DNA of 64,000 bases from Antitrichia curtipendula (taxonomy: Eukaryota; Streptophyta; Bryopsida; Hypnales; Leucodontaceae). A program made the translations under genes and the position numbers. Where the stretch lies: the NCBI GenBank assembly GCA_951230915.1, contig OX579641.1, forward strand, positions 9,362,001 through 9,426,000. Direction: 5' to 3'. The notes under the pieces are model-generated. The model searched no databases. It was not told where the DNA came from and saw only the letters and a list, made by a program, of their open reading frames with translations. Positions 11,918 through 21,887 of this stretch are shown in pieces. Each line of letters opens with the position of its first letter. Position 1 is the first letter of the stretch.

Positions 11918-12870
11918 TTAACCCCTAAAGATTTTTGACTATGTTTTCATCAAAAACGCTCTAAAACTGCCATTTCTAAAACAAGCACCAAAGTTTAGAA
12001 AAAAAAATATTTGGACAAATGTAACCGTAGGATCTTGTAGTACAATGGTTTGAGATGATGTGGAAAAAAAGTCAGAAAATTACACCGTATAGACTGCAAG
12101 ATATTAGCGTTTGAAGTGACAAAAATCCCTTTTTTGCCCTTGCAAAAAACCCGGACAGCTGCACTTCAGAGGGTCAAATCTTTATGATTTTTTTTCTAAA
12201 ATGGTTGTAACTCTTTACATTATTTTTTCAAGGCAAGTTGTCTACATGCTTGGATTTTTTTAGATCATTTGAATTTGTACAATATATAGGAAAAAAATAG
12301 TAAGTAGAAAGAAGTAGAGAATGATTCAAATACTAAATTACTAACCATTTATTTATGCAATTGAAAAATGCCAATTCCAATGGTTGTAATGTTGTAATAA
12401 ACACTCTAAACTTAATATTTTAATTTTTTTTTCAAAAATATTAAATATTGAATAAATAAAAGACTTCAAAGTTTATTTTAGAATAGAAATTTTATAACTA
12501 CTTCTAAATTACCTACAACTAAAACTCCTAATAACTTTTGTCTCATTAATCAAAATTGAATGATTCAAAGTTTTCCATGTATATAGAAATCCAATAAAAT
12601 AATTTTAAATTTTCGTTTTTCAAAAAAATGATTTATAAAGAAGGTTTTTTTTGTTGCCCAGGCTGCTTGCCGAGTAATGAAAACTACATATCATTCAATA
12701 ACTTTCTGACAATGTAGTCAAAAGTTATGATAATTGTTGGGCCTTAAAGCTACTCCTCAGGAAAATGTTGTATAAAAATTTCAATGAAAAAAAATAAAAA
12801 TTCCATTTGTAATGAGCTGCCCAAAATCACTATGTTGCCAAAAAACACACTTTGGTCCTTTAGGGGTTAA
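11918..12870. mobile_element. TTAA-bounded TIR element, copy 3
   Basis: This is the best-preserved copy. It begins TTAACCCCTAAAG and ends CTTTAGGGGTTAA, a perfect 13-base inverted pair, over 953 bp. It is non-coding. Confidence 0.8.
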
Positions 12871-13048
12871 AGTTCTCTATTTTTTTTGGCAACTAGTTTT
12901 AGAAGCCACTTCATTAGTTCATTTGGCTTAATTTGACTTAAATTATTTCATTTGCCAATGAATCACTGTGTACTCTGATGCGGGTGATTATTAAACATAC
13001 CATTGCTACACCCTCATTACTAAGTTTTGACGCCCTTCACAAGTTCAC

Positions 13049-13343
13049 TGTCAAGGATTGATAATATCCGGTTCATGCCCCGTTTGGATCGAACAACTCA
13101 AACTGATTTGGAAGCGAGTTCATATGGGAATCTCAGCTATGAACTTATAAGATTCCTAATATTAACTTACAAACAATCATCATGAACACATGCAAGTTAT
13201 ACGAGAATCATTCTGTCTTGTATTAACAAAATAACGCATGGAGGACACAACCCCCTCCATGGTTCTTAAAGGAGAGAGAAGGCTCACTAACCCCAACCGT
13301 CGTAACCGTCACTACGTCCGGTTGTACGAACTAGTTCATAACA
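13049..13343 (-). repeat. 3' LTR of the chromovirus
   Basis: On the minus strand it runs TGTTACG...CCTTGACA, with standard TG/CA ends. It is the partner of 21588-21882. The polypurine tract abuts it at 13344. Confidence 0.95.
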
Positions 13344-13357
13344 TTACCCCCCCTCAA
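13344..13357 (-). other. Polypurine tract overlapping the end of pol
   Basis: The minus strand reads GAGGGGGGGTAA directly before the 3' LTR. The same bases encode the last residues Glu-Gly-Gly and the stop codon of pol, so the plus-strand primer site and the end of the coding frame coincide. Confidence 0.8.
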
Positions 13358-15137
13358 TGTCGAGTTTTTCCTTATGATTCGGTCCGGCTGCTTGAGCATG
13401 GAGTCTGTGGAATTCTGCAACTGCATCAGGTGCGTTTTCTAAATTCATGGCTGGTTTCCAAGAATGCTCCTCAGGTCCATATCCCTCCCATGAAACCAAG
13501 TATTGAAGTTTTTTCCAACGCCCAAGTAGTCTTGAATCAAGAACCTCATGCACCTCCCATTCTATATCCCCATCAGGAGTGACAATTGGAGGAGGGGGTA
13601 TCTTGCGTCGACCAGGGATAGTATCCTGGCGATATCTTTCTAGAAGAGATACATGAAATACATTATGAATTCGAAGTGTCTTTGGAAGTTTAAGACGGTA
13701 AACTAAGTCCGATAGCTTAGCCATAATTGGAAAGGGCCCCAAAAATTTGGAGGCTAATTTCCGTGATGGTGCAGTGGTAGAAATATGTTCATGGCGCAGA
13801 AGAACCTTGTCGCCAATTTGGAACGATGGTTGCAGTTTTACCCCTCTATCATAGCTTCGTTTGGCTTGGTCTCCTGCAATTTTAATCATCGTTTTTAATT
13901 CTTCGTGAACTTCTTGCAATTGCCGTACTCTATCCTCCGCCGCCGGAACTGTGGATGTGGTGGGCATCGTAAATGATAGGGCTGGATGATACCCATACAT
14001 GGCATAAAAAGGCGAAAATCCCGTTGCAAAATGGGACGCATTATTATAGGCAAATTTTGCCAGGGGAAGGAGATCCACCCAATCATCTTGACGTCTTGTC
14101 GTAAACATTCGTAGAAACTGCTCCAACACCTGATCGACTCTTTCAGTTTGCCCATCCGTTTGGGGGTGAAAAGCCGTTGTTGGCGATGGTTGAATCCGAA
14201 GAAGTTCACACAATCTTCTCATAAACTTGGATACAAACACCGAGCCCCGATCTGATATTACTTCCTGCGGTGTTCCATGGTGCTTCCAAACATGATGCAA
14301 GTACAATGAAGCGGTTTCACTGGAATCAATTGTTTCTTTTGTAGGGATAAAATGACCCAACTTTGTATTTCTGTCCACTACTACCATAATAGAGTTGTAT
14401 CCCTTACTATTAGGCAATTTAACAATAAAATCATTAGAAATTCGCTTCCATGGTGCATGAGCAGCCGGAATTGGTTGCATAAGGCCATAACGCGCGTGAT
14501 GAGTAGGTTTTGATCTTTGGCATAGATCACATCCATCAACGTAGCGATGGACGTACCGACGGAGAGTGGGCCAATAGAAATTTCTTGTAACCAATTCCAA
14601 GGTCTTTGCCCGTCCTTGGTGCCCAGCCGCAGGAGCATCGTGCCTGGAGCCCAGAATTTGTCGCTTTAGCTCATCATCATTGGGGACGTATATCATATTT
14701 TGGAACCGAAGTATTCCATCAATAAAAGTATACCCTTGGAGTCTATGACAAATGTCTGCTGGTATTTTTTGTAAATCTCTTCTAAAAAATGCAAGTATGG
14801 GCTCCAATGATGCATCTTCTAAAATAGCCATCCTTAGGTATTTAAAAATGCAATTGTCACTCCAAACTAGCTCGCAAGACTCAAGGGCTGCCAATTTTAA
14901 CAAAGGTCGTTGGCCTTCATCTTGTCCCTGCATGAGATCTACTCTTCTTGACAGAGCATCGGCCCTCCCATTCAACGAGCCTGGCCGATGTTGAATATCA
15001 AAATTAAAGGCTAATAAAAATTCAGACCACTTTGCTTGTCGTCGATTTAATTGCTTGGTTGTAAGGAAATATTCCAAATTTTTATGATCCGAAATTACAT
15101 GAATCTCATGTGGAGATCCCTCTAAATATACTCGCCA
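13344..15137 (-). pseudogene. Chromovirus pol, 3' part: RNase H end, integrase, chromodomain
   Basis: An open frame of about 600 codons picks up RNase H exactly where the CACTA insertion cut it (WRVYLEGSPHEIHVISDHKN). An integrase zinc-binding segment with CDLC follows. The catalytic core has its three acidic sites in ISNDFIV, VISDRGSVF and TDGQTERVDQV. A chromodomain lies near the C-terminus (WEVHEVLDSRLL, YLVSWEGYGPEEHSWKP), which in this clade steers insertion to marked chromatin. The frame stops at the LTR edge. The segment is intact in itself but separated from the rest of pol by the insertion. Confidence 0.92.
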
Positions 15138-15407
15138 CACTAGTAGAAAATTCAACGTCCAAAGTCACAAAAAAATGTTGATTTTTATTGTTCATTTTCG
15201 TGTTGATTTGGACGTGTTGACTTGGACATTGCATAGCAAAATAGTGTTGATTTGGACATGAAAATGAACACTTTTGTGTGGTTCATCAACACAAAAGTGT
15301 TGATTAAGTAACTAGAAAGTGTTGATTTGGCAACTAGAAAGTGTTAAATTTTCAACAATTTTTAAAAAATAATTCAAATTTTTTATGAAAAAATGAATTT
15401 CCTCAAA

Positions 15408-15600
15408 ATGCCATGTGGCAGCTGCCACGCGAGCAGACGGCCACGCAGGCAGGCTGGCCGCCACATGAGCAAGCCGCCACGCAGGCAGGCAGGCCGCCAC
15501 ATGAGCAGGCCGCCACACGGGCAGGCTGGCCACCATGTGAGCAGGCCGCCATGCGGGTAGGCCGGCCGCCACGCAAGCGAGCAGCCGGCGGGGTTCAAAC
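15408..15600. repeat. GC-rich minisatellite inside the CACTA element
   Basis: Variants of GCAGGCCGCCACATGAGCAG recur about six times in a strongly GC-rich block within an AT-rich element. The frames across it (on both strands) encode only Ala/Arg/Pro/Trp-rich repeats. A GGGTTCAAACCCC palindrome follows at about 15592-15604. Confidence 0.75.
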
Positions 15601-15726
15601 CCCACACCTTGGGGTTAGAACCTAGAATCCTTAGCCAACGGATCACATGCGTGATCACATGTCCATGTAGTAGTGTGTTTTCTATTTAACTACTTCTAGG
15701 TTATTTTTTCATTTGCATTGGAAAGT

Positions 15727-16074
15727 CAGCAAACTTCAGGGGCCGTTTTAACATAGTAAATTAACTTATTTCTTAAAACTTTCAACTAAGAAAAGTTGTT
15801 AAATGAAGTTAAATTTCATCTCCAAAAATCCGTTTGCAATTTGGAGTCTTCAATGAAAAGTTATGGACAAAATTCAGAGAAGGTGTTCAAAGTGTCAAGA
15901 AAAATGGCCATACCAACCCTTCTCTGAATTTTGTTCATAACTTTTCATTGAAGACTCCAAATTGCAAACGGATTTTTGTAGATGAAATATACCTTCATTT
16001 AAGAACTTTTTTTAGTTGAAAGTTTTAAGAAAAAAGTTAATTTACTATGTGAAAACGGCCCTTGAAGTCTGCTG
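15727..16074. mobile_element. Fold-back MITE, copy 2
   Basis: Two arms of about 155 bp are near-perfect inverted copies. The left starts CAGCAAACTTCAGGGGCC and the right ends GGCCCTTGAAGTCTGCTG. A short spacer lies near 15890-15915. The whole can fold into one hairpin. It is nested in the CACTA element. Confidence 0.85.
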
Positions 16075-16300
16075 AAATTTGTAAACACCGATTTCTGAAT
16101 GATGAAGTTATTAAAAAAAAAATTGTATATACTATTTCCTTCAAGCATGAATATAAAATATTTTTTTGAAGGTTGAAGTATAAATTTCCATCATATTTCT
16201 TCAACATGTAATGAACACTTGCAAGTTCAAGAATTGACATTCATTTTTTTGGATAAGTTCTTTGAAAGATAGAACTTAACCAGTTGGAAATTTAAAAAAT

Positions 16301-16400
16301 TAACCTCTAAATGACAAATTAGCATTTTTGGGCTATATAGAGATTTTAGATAGCTCATTGTGGATAAAATTTCAATTTTTTTAGCTTTAATCCCTCAAGG
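16301..16400. mobile_element. Truncated end of a TTAA-bounded element
   Basis: TTAACCTCTAAATGACAAA followed by a GGGCTATATAGAGATTTT block matches the left end of the copy at 51359 over about 100 bp. The rest of the element is missing here. Confidence 0.5.
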
Positions 16401-17238
16401 CCTAACAATGTTTTTACAATGGAGGTTTTTTTTGAATTGTCCAATTTTGATGGTTTTTTGCAAATGGACGTGTTTGAAATTTTAAATTTTAACCGTAAAA
16501 AAGTGAAGGATACTTTGTCTAGTATGCCCGGAATTAATTGTGGAAAATCTTGACCATTAAGTTTTTAAATTATAATAATTTTGGATGATCAACTCTTTAG
16601 GCAAAAAACTCTTCTGGAGAAAAAAATTTATAAGAAGGTAATAAATGCTTTATTGCCCTCCAGAAAAATGGTTTTAGAATCTAAGGCAAATGTATTACTT
16701 TTTTATTTAAAAAATTAAAAAATTAAAAACTCTTTTCCAAGTTTGTAGACATTTTCAAGCAAAAGGAGTAGAAAGCCAAACCTGACCAAATCGGATTCTA
16801 CAAAGAATTTAAAAATTGATAAATGTATCATTTTTTGAAATTTAACAATTAATGTCATTAGTTCAATGTTTGGAACATCTCCAAAAAATTTGAAATCATT
16901 CTAATTATTTTTGTATTCTTAATCACACCAAATTGGATTTTGTATTTTAAAAATTACTAAAAATAAAAATTTGAATTTTTTACTTCAAACTTAGTTTGAT
17001 TGTGCAAAGTAAAGACTTAAAGTAAAATGTTTAAGAAAATGTCTTTTTCCATCCCTACTATTTCTTTCATTGTAAGCAAATTATATTTGCTCCCTTTTCC
17101 TTTAGACTACATTTTGTAAATAAATTTTTAAATACTTCCCATATATATTGGAATTTTGAAAATCGGATAATAGCGTAGAAATTAATATGGAACCTAACAA
17201 AATGGAGATAGGTTTTTAAAATTATTTCATTGTAAATT

Positions 17239-17594
17239 CAGCAAACTTTGGAGGTTGTTTTGGCATAGTAGAAGAACTTTTTTGAAAAGATTTTGAACTA
17301 AAAAAAGGTAGTAATTCAAAAAAGCTTTCATCTCCAAAATTCCATTTGAGATTTGAAGATTTTCCTCAAAAGTTTTGGACAAAGTTTAGAGAGAGGTTAG
17401 GAAATCATCACTTTTGACATTTTTGACATTTTTTAACATCTTCTCTGAATTTCGTTCATAGCTTTTGATTGGAGGATCAAAACTTCAAACATATTATAAG
17501 AGATGAAAGTTTTCTAAAATTTACAACTTCTCTAAGTTTAAAAGTTTTTCCAAAAAATCCTTTTACTATACCAAAACGACTTCCAAAGTCTTCT
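17239..17594. mobile_element. Fold-back MITE, copy 3, with an adjacent half copy
   Basis: The outer ends CAGCAAACTTTGGAGG and CCAAAGTCTTCTG form inverted arms around a spacer near 17410. A further half element with the same arm sequence continues to about 17775 (GTTCATAACTTTTGATTGGAG ... AAAGTCTGCTG), so two insertions overlap or one copy was partly duplicated. Confidence 0.7.
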
Positions 17595-18024
17595 GAATTT
17601 ACTTAAAAATTAATTTCCAATACTTTTCTAAAATTTGTTCATAACTTTTGATTGGAGATTTGAAATCTCAAAAAGACTGTTGGAGATGAAAGTTGGTTTA
17701 ATTCCACAACTTTTTTTAGTTGAAAGTGCTTTGAAAAATGTTCATTTATTATGTGCAAATAACCTTAAAAGTCTGCTGACTTTATGGAACACCGAAATGT
17801 ATACTTAATTTTTTTTCAACAAAAATCTGTTGATTTTGTCACTGATTGTCCAAATCAACCAAAAGAAAATGTCGCCATTAACAAAAAAATGTGAAGATTG
17901 TCCAAATCAACAAAAAAAAATGTCGCCATTAACAAAAAAATGTGAAATCGGACATTGCAGTACCCAAATCAACATAAATATGTTGATTTTTTGTTAATTT
18001 GGACGTCATTTTCTACTAGTGCCA

Positions 18025-20298
18025 GTCTTGAAAAGCTAACACCACACTTAGTAGTTCCTTATCATAGATGTCGTAGTTATGTTCTGCTGGTGACATCTTA
18101 GAACTACGAAACGCACAAGGATGCAAATGGCCGTCTTCTCCACGCTGGGAAAGAATTCCCCCTGTTGCCATGTCAGAGGCATCCGTCTCCACCACAAAAG
18201 GATGCTCAAAATTGGGGTGAAGTAACACCACTGCTTGGAGAAATTTTGACCTAAGGGCCTTAAATGCAAAGTCGGTTTGTTGATTCCATATAAATGGTTG
18301 ATCTTTCCTTGTCAAATTTGTAAGGGGCATTACAATTTTTGAATAATCACATATAAACCGGCGGTAAAAATTGGCAAATCCAAGAAAAGCTTGAACTTCT
18401 TTCATTGTTTTCGGAACCGGCCATTCTTGAATTGTTCCCACTTTATCGTGGCACATCTCAAGCCCCCTTGATGAAACTATCATACCTAAAAATTCCACGG
18501 ATTGACGATGGAATTCACATTTTGATTCTTTAGCATAGAGTCCGTGCTCTTGTGGTCGTCGTAATACCTCCCGTACCACTTGTCGATGGTCTTCTAAATT
18601 TTTAGAAAAAATAAGAATATCATCCAAGTATATCACCACCGAAATATCTAGGAGATCACTAAAAATACTTTGCATATGGGATTGAAATTGCGCCGGGGCA
18701 TTTGTCAACCCAAAAGGCATGACTAAATATCCGAAAAGCCCATATCGAGTCTTAAAAGCTGTCTTAAATTCATGACCTTGTGCCATACGCACCCGGTGAT
18801 ACGCTTGACGTACATCTAGCTTGGTAAATATGGTCGCTCCCACTAGCCGATCCGTAAGTTCGGGAATAAGCGGCAATGGATAGCGGTTCTTTACCGTGAC
18901 CTTGTTAAGATTCCTGTAATCTATACAAATTCTTATTGAACCATCCTTTTTCCGGGCGAATACAATGGGCGCTGAAACGGGAGACTTGGATCTTCGAATC
19001 CAACTTTTTCCCAAATTTTCTTCCAAGTATTTTCGGAGTTCTTCTAATTCCATTGGTGACATTGGTCTCGAGCCGGTGTTACGTGGCTCTTGTCCTTCCT
19101 TGAATTCAATTTTCATGTCTGACATACAGTGATTTGGCAATTCATTCGAGGCTTCTTCACTGAATGCCCCCTTCAAATCCTGATAGTCTGCCGGAATCGA
19201 ATTACTCTTAGATCCTGCGGCTCCCATCATATCCGTGCATTCTGAAATTTCAAGAGCGTAAACCTCGGCTTCTTTAGCCGATAGTCTAAACCCTGCGGCC
19301 GATACAAAGGCATGCTTGGGTGCATCCATGTCTGCAAAACCTTTCTCCTTTTCCCTGTTGACCTAGCCAATGCCGCTCCCCGGCCCTTGTGGCAGCGGAC
19401 TGACAGCGGCCCCTGTGGCAGCAGACTGTGGCGGCTCGATCTCCCAGGAGCCGAATCCTGCATGTTGAAGGATCACTTTTTCGGCGCCTTGGGGCACGTT
19501 GGTCCCCCGTCCGAACCCCAAACAGGAGCCAACAGCATTCGATAGCGGGAGTCGCGGTGGTCCAGACGCGTCGGTGTCCCCCGATGTCTCCGCCATGGTA
19601 TGGCTGATTGGGTCGATTTCGCGCCCAACCGAGTGAACTCGCCCGTCATTTTGGATAATGCCAGTATCTTCCACTCCTCGATGCATTGATTGATTACCCC
19701 TGCAATTATCACCGCAGTAAGGGGAATCAAAAGTGACACTTCGTTGTGACCAGCGAATCGTAGGGTCATGGCGGATCAACCACGGAATTCCCAAAATACA
19801 CGGGTATCTTCCGGTGTTGGTAATGTCCGCTACAAGTATCTCGTGGTGATCTCCAATTACGAGCTCAACTGTAGCTTCATGTGTGATTAAGCCCGAGTTG
19901 ATTACCCTTCCGTCAATTACTCTGACCTCTCGCGGCACCAACTTGGGCTGTAACTGAGCGTTGCACTGTGTGGCGAACTTTGGGTGCATGAACACTCCGG
20001 TCGCCCCTGAATCCACCAATGTGTGAGCCCAGAGAGAGTTAACTTTTGCATCAACTGTTAGATGCGCCCCTGGATCAATGGTAGCGCGCAGAGAAAGTGT
20101 CCCCGCTTTCTCCAACTGATTTCCCGACCATTCATGAACCGTGTTTGGAGAAACCTTCTGTGACAGTGTTGTTGTGAATTGTTGATTGTTACTTGCCTCG
20201 ACCAAGCTGCCTCTCGGGATCGACGCTACGGCACTTTGGATCGTGCCTGCACCCGGGTACTGAACTTTCTTGCTCAGTCCCGGGCTCCCCCTTTTCCC
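18025..20298 (-). pseudogene. Chromovirus pol, 5' part: protease, reverse transcriptase, RNase H
   Basis: The pol frame opens inside the end of gag. The aspartic protease active site is HTLVDSGATG. Reverse transcriptase has KLDVRQAYH, the catalytic YLDD (IYLDDILIFS) and FLGFANFYRRF. RNase H begins at VVETDASDMATGG and is cut by the CACTA insertion at FQDW. An in-frame amber codon at 19363-19365 separates protease from reverse transcriptase; both sides are in the same frame, so this looks like a later point mutation. Pol is in the -1 frame relative to gag. Confidence 0.92.
20252..20298 (-). promoter_or_regulatory. Predicted -1 ribosomal frameshift signal between gag and pol
   Basis: On the minus strand the heptamer G GGA AAA (20298-20292) lies in the gag frame with the X XXY YYZ spacing needed for -1 slippage. 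After a 7-base spacer comes a hairpin. The arm CCCGGGACTGA (20284-20274) pairs with TCAGTACCCGGG (20263-20252) with one bulged A, around a 10-base loop. The gag stop codon TGA is inside the first arm. Slipping back one base at the heptamer leads exactly into the pol frame (GKRGSPGLS). Confidence 0.7.
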
Positions 20299-21371
20299 GA
20301 GGACCCAGTCTCCCCTTCTGCTGCAGACGCGATAAACAACGGCCGGGATGGGTTCGTGGGACACTTGGCTCTGGCATGCCCACACTCACCGCAACCCCAG
20401 CATCGACCATGGCGCTGATACTCCAGTCGCTCGGCAGCCGATTTCGCCAACGCTGAAGACGCCCGCACTGCCCCTATCTCCATGGGCACCGGTCCAGAGG
20501 CTCCTGGACTGGGGGAAAACTTCCCCGTTATATCACGGTTGAAATTAGTTGGCATCCGAACGTTGGAAGAATCAGATGGCGAACGGCGACTCTGACGTCG
20601 GCCCCACAATCGTTCGTCGATCCGTGATGCCATCGACATCCAGTCATGAAGACGGTGTGGCTGAGTCTCGGCGGTGGCCACGGAATCTAGAACGTCATCC
20701 TTCAATCCACCACGAAATCGTGCCATCAGACTGGACTCGTTCCAACTGACTTGGGCTGCATATTCGTTAAACGAGGAAATGTATGATGCCACTGAACCCG
20801 TTTGCCGGAGCCTTCCTAGGCGATCTTCAGCATTACCCCGTCTATCAAGGTCGCCATATACTCCAATAATTGTTTCACGAAAAGCATCATAATTTTCCAA
20901 TAACTCGTGTTCACGGCCCTCGTCCAGAGCTTGAAGGAGGGGCATTGCCCAGTTTTGCGCGGCTCCCGTCATGTAGGAAAGTGCGTATGCCACTTTATCT
21001 GCGTCAGAGCTATACATCCTTGGCTTGCCGCAAAACACCAACCGTAATTGCGCGAGCCAACGATAAACTTCATTACCTTTTTTCCCGGAAAATCTTTCTG
21101 GGTCCGCCACCTTTGACTCTCTGTTTCCATGTTCCGTCTCGTTGCATGATTCCTCCCTTCGATGCAGTCGATCAGCTCCCCTGGTGGAGGTCGGAGGAGA
21201 CCCATGTCGTGGCCTCACCCCCACCTGGTCTGTGATCTGTTGCACGAGATGAGGCATGGCGGCTTGCAACACAATTTGTACCTACTGCTGGATGAAGGCT
21301 GCCCATTCCGACCCGGCCCCTTCTGGCACCACGACACCTCCAGGCTCCACCTCCGGTCGTTCCTGGTCCAT
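20274..21371 (-). pseudogene. Chromovirus gag with an early amber stop
   Basis: The likely start is the ATG at 21371 (MDQERPEVEPGG). An in-frame TAG at 21282-21284 is codon 30, following Gln-Gln, so a CAG-to-TAG change is likely. The frame then runs open for about 330 codons to the TGA at 20274-20276. It contains a retrotransposon Gag core (RWLAQLRLVF, FRETIIGVYGD) and a CCHC zinc knuckle (CWGCGECGHARAKC). Gag forms the particle that packages element RNA. Confidence 0.9.
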
Positions 21372-21576
21372 AACACCAGCCTGCTAACTCCAAACAACCA
21401 AACCTTGAAAGCCCATCAGACACGATAACTCATGGCATTAGCAGGGTAGCAGGTTGCCTTCCGTAACCGATCAACCCAGCGGAGCAGTCTGAATGCGAAG
21501 GAACCATGCGGTACGAATAGCTGTAAGAGCCCCGGCCAACATCAGGAATCGCAACCGAAGCATGAACTGATCAGGG

Positions 21577-21586
21577 ATGCGTTATT
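21577..21586 (-). other. Predicted self-priming primer-binding site
   Basis: One base after the 5' LTR the minus strand reads AATAACGCAT. This is the exact complement of ATGCGTTATT inside the LTR (21769-21778, also 13230-13239 in the other LTR). It does not start with TGG, as a tRNA 3'-end site would. Tf1/sushi-type chromoviruses prime with the 5' end of their own transcript in just this arrangement. A TTTAAG word lies about 30 bases upstream of the LTR match, where a TATA-like element would have to be if that match is the transcript start. Confidence 0.65.
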
Positions 21587-21587
21587 A

Positions 21588-21882
21588 TGTCAAGGATCGA
21601 TAATATCCGGTTCATGCCCCGTTTGGATCGAACAACTCAAACTGATTTGGAAGCGAGTTCATATGGAAATCTCAGCTATGAACTTATAAGATTCCTAATA
21701 TTAACTTACAAACAATCATCATGAACACATGCAAGTTATACGAGAATCATTCTGTCTTGTATTAACAAAATAACGCATGGAGGACACAACCCCCTCCATG
21801 GTTCTTAAAGGAGAGAGAAGGCTCACTAACCCCAACTGTCATAACTGTCACTACGTCCGGTTGTACAAACTAGTTCGTAACA
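21588..21882 (-). repeat. 5' LTR of the chromovirus
   Basis: Partner of the LTR at 13049-13343. The seven differences are all transitions, which fits decay of methylated cytosines. The target duplication TTCAC follows at 21883. Confidence 0.95.
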
Positions 21883-21887
21883 TTCAC

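Larger units (their letters stand above)
15138..18021. mobile_element. Non-autonomous CACTA element inside the chromovirus
   Basis: The ends are CACTAGTAGAAAATTC (15138) and its inverse ATTTTCTACTAGTG (18021). They are flanked by a perfect 3-bp duplication CCA (15135-15137 and 18022-18024). Removing the element and one CCA restores the RNase H frame of the host retrotransposon, which proves the boundaries. Subterminal TTGATTTGGAC words occur in opposite orientations near the two ends, as expected for CACTA transposase binding sites. At 17849-17945 a unit of about 47 bp is duplicated in tandem. There is no transposase frame, so it must have been moved by a relative elsewhere. It carries fold-back MITEs, a GC-rich minisatellite and a truncated TTAA element. 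Confidence 0.93.
13049..21882 (-). mobile_element. Full-length Ty3/gypsy chromovirus
   Basis: An 8,834-bp LTR retrotransposon lies on the minus strand. It has two 295-bp LTRs and an identical 5-bp target duplication (TTCAC at 13044-13048 and 21883-21887). It carries gag, protease, reverse transcriptase, RNase H and integrase with a C-terminal chromodomain. A 2,884-bp CACTA element interrupts it. The two LTRs differ at 7 of 295 positions by my reading, all transitions, so the insertion is fairly old. Two amber stops (gag codon 30 and the protease/RT junction) and the CACTA insertion make this copy defective. It stands out because primer binding appears to use its own LTR and gag and pol are linked by a -1 frameshift signal. 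Confidence 0.95.

Noticed and set aside
15592..15604. GGGTTCAAACCCC as part of a tRNA gene
   Set aside because: No matching A-box, acceptor stem or anticodon arm could be formed around it.
19312..21428. Several plus-strand frames across the chromovirus gag/pol
   Set aside because: All lie antisense to clear gag and protease coding and have no independent support.
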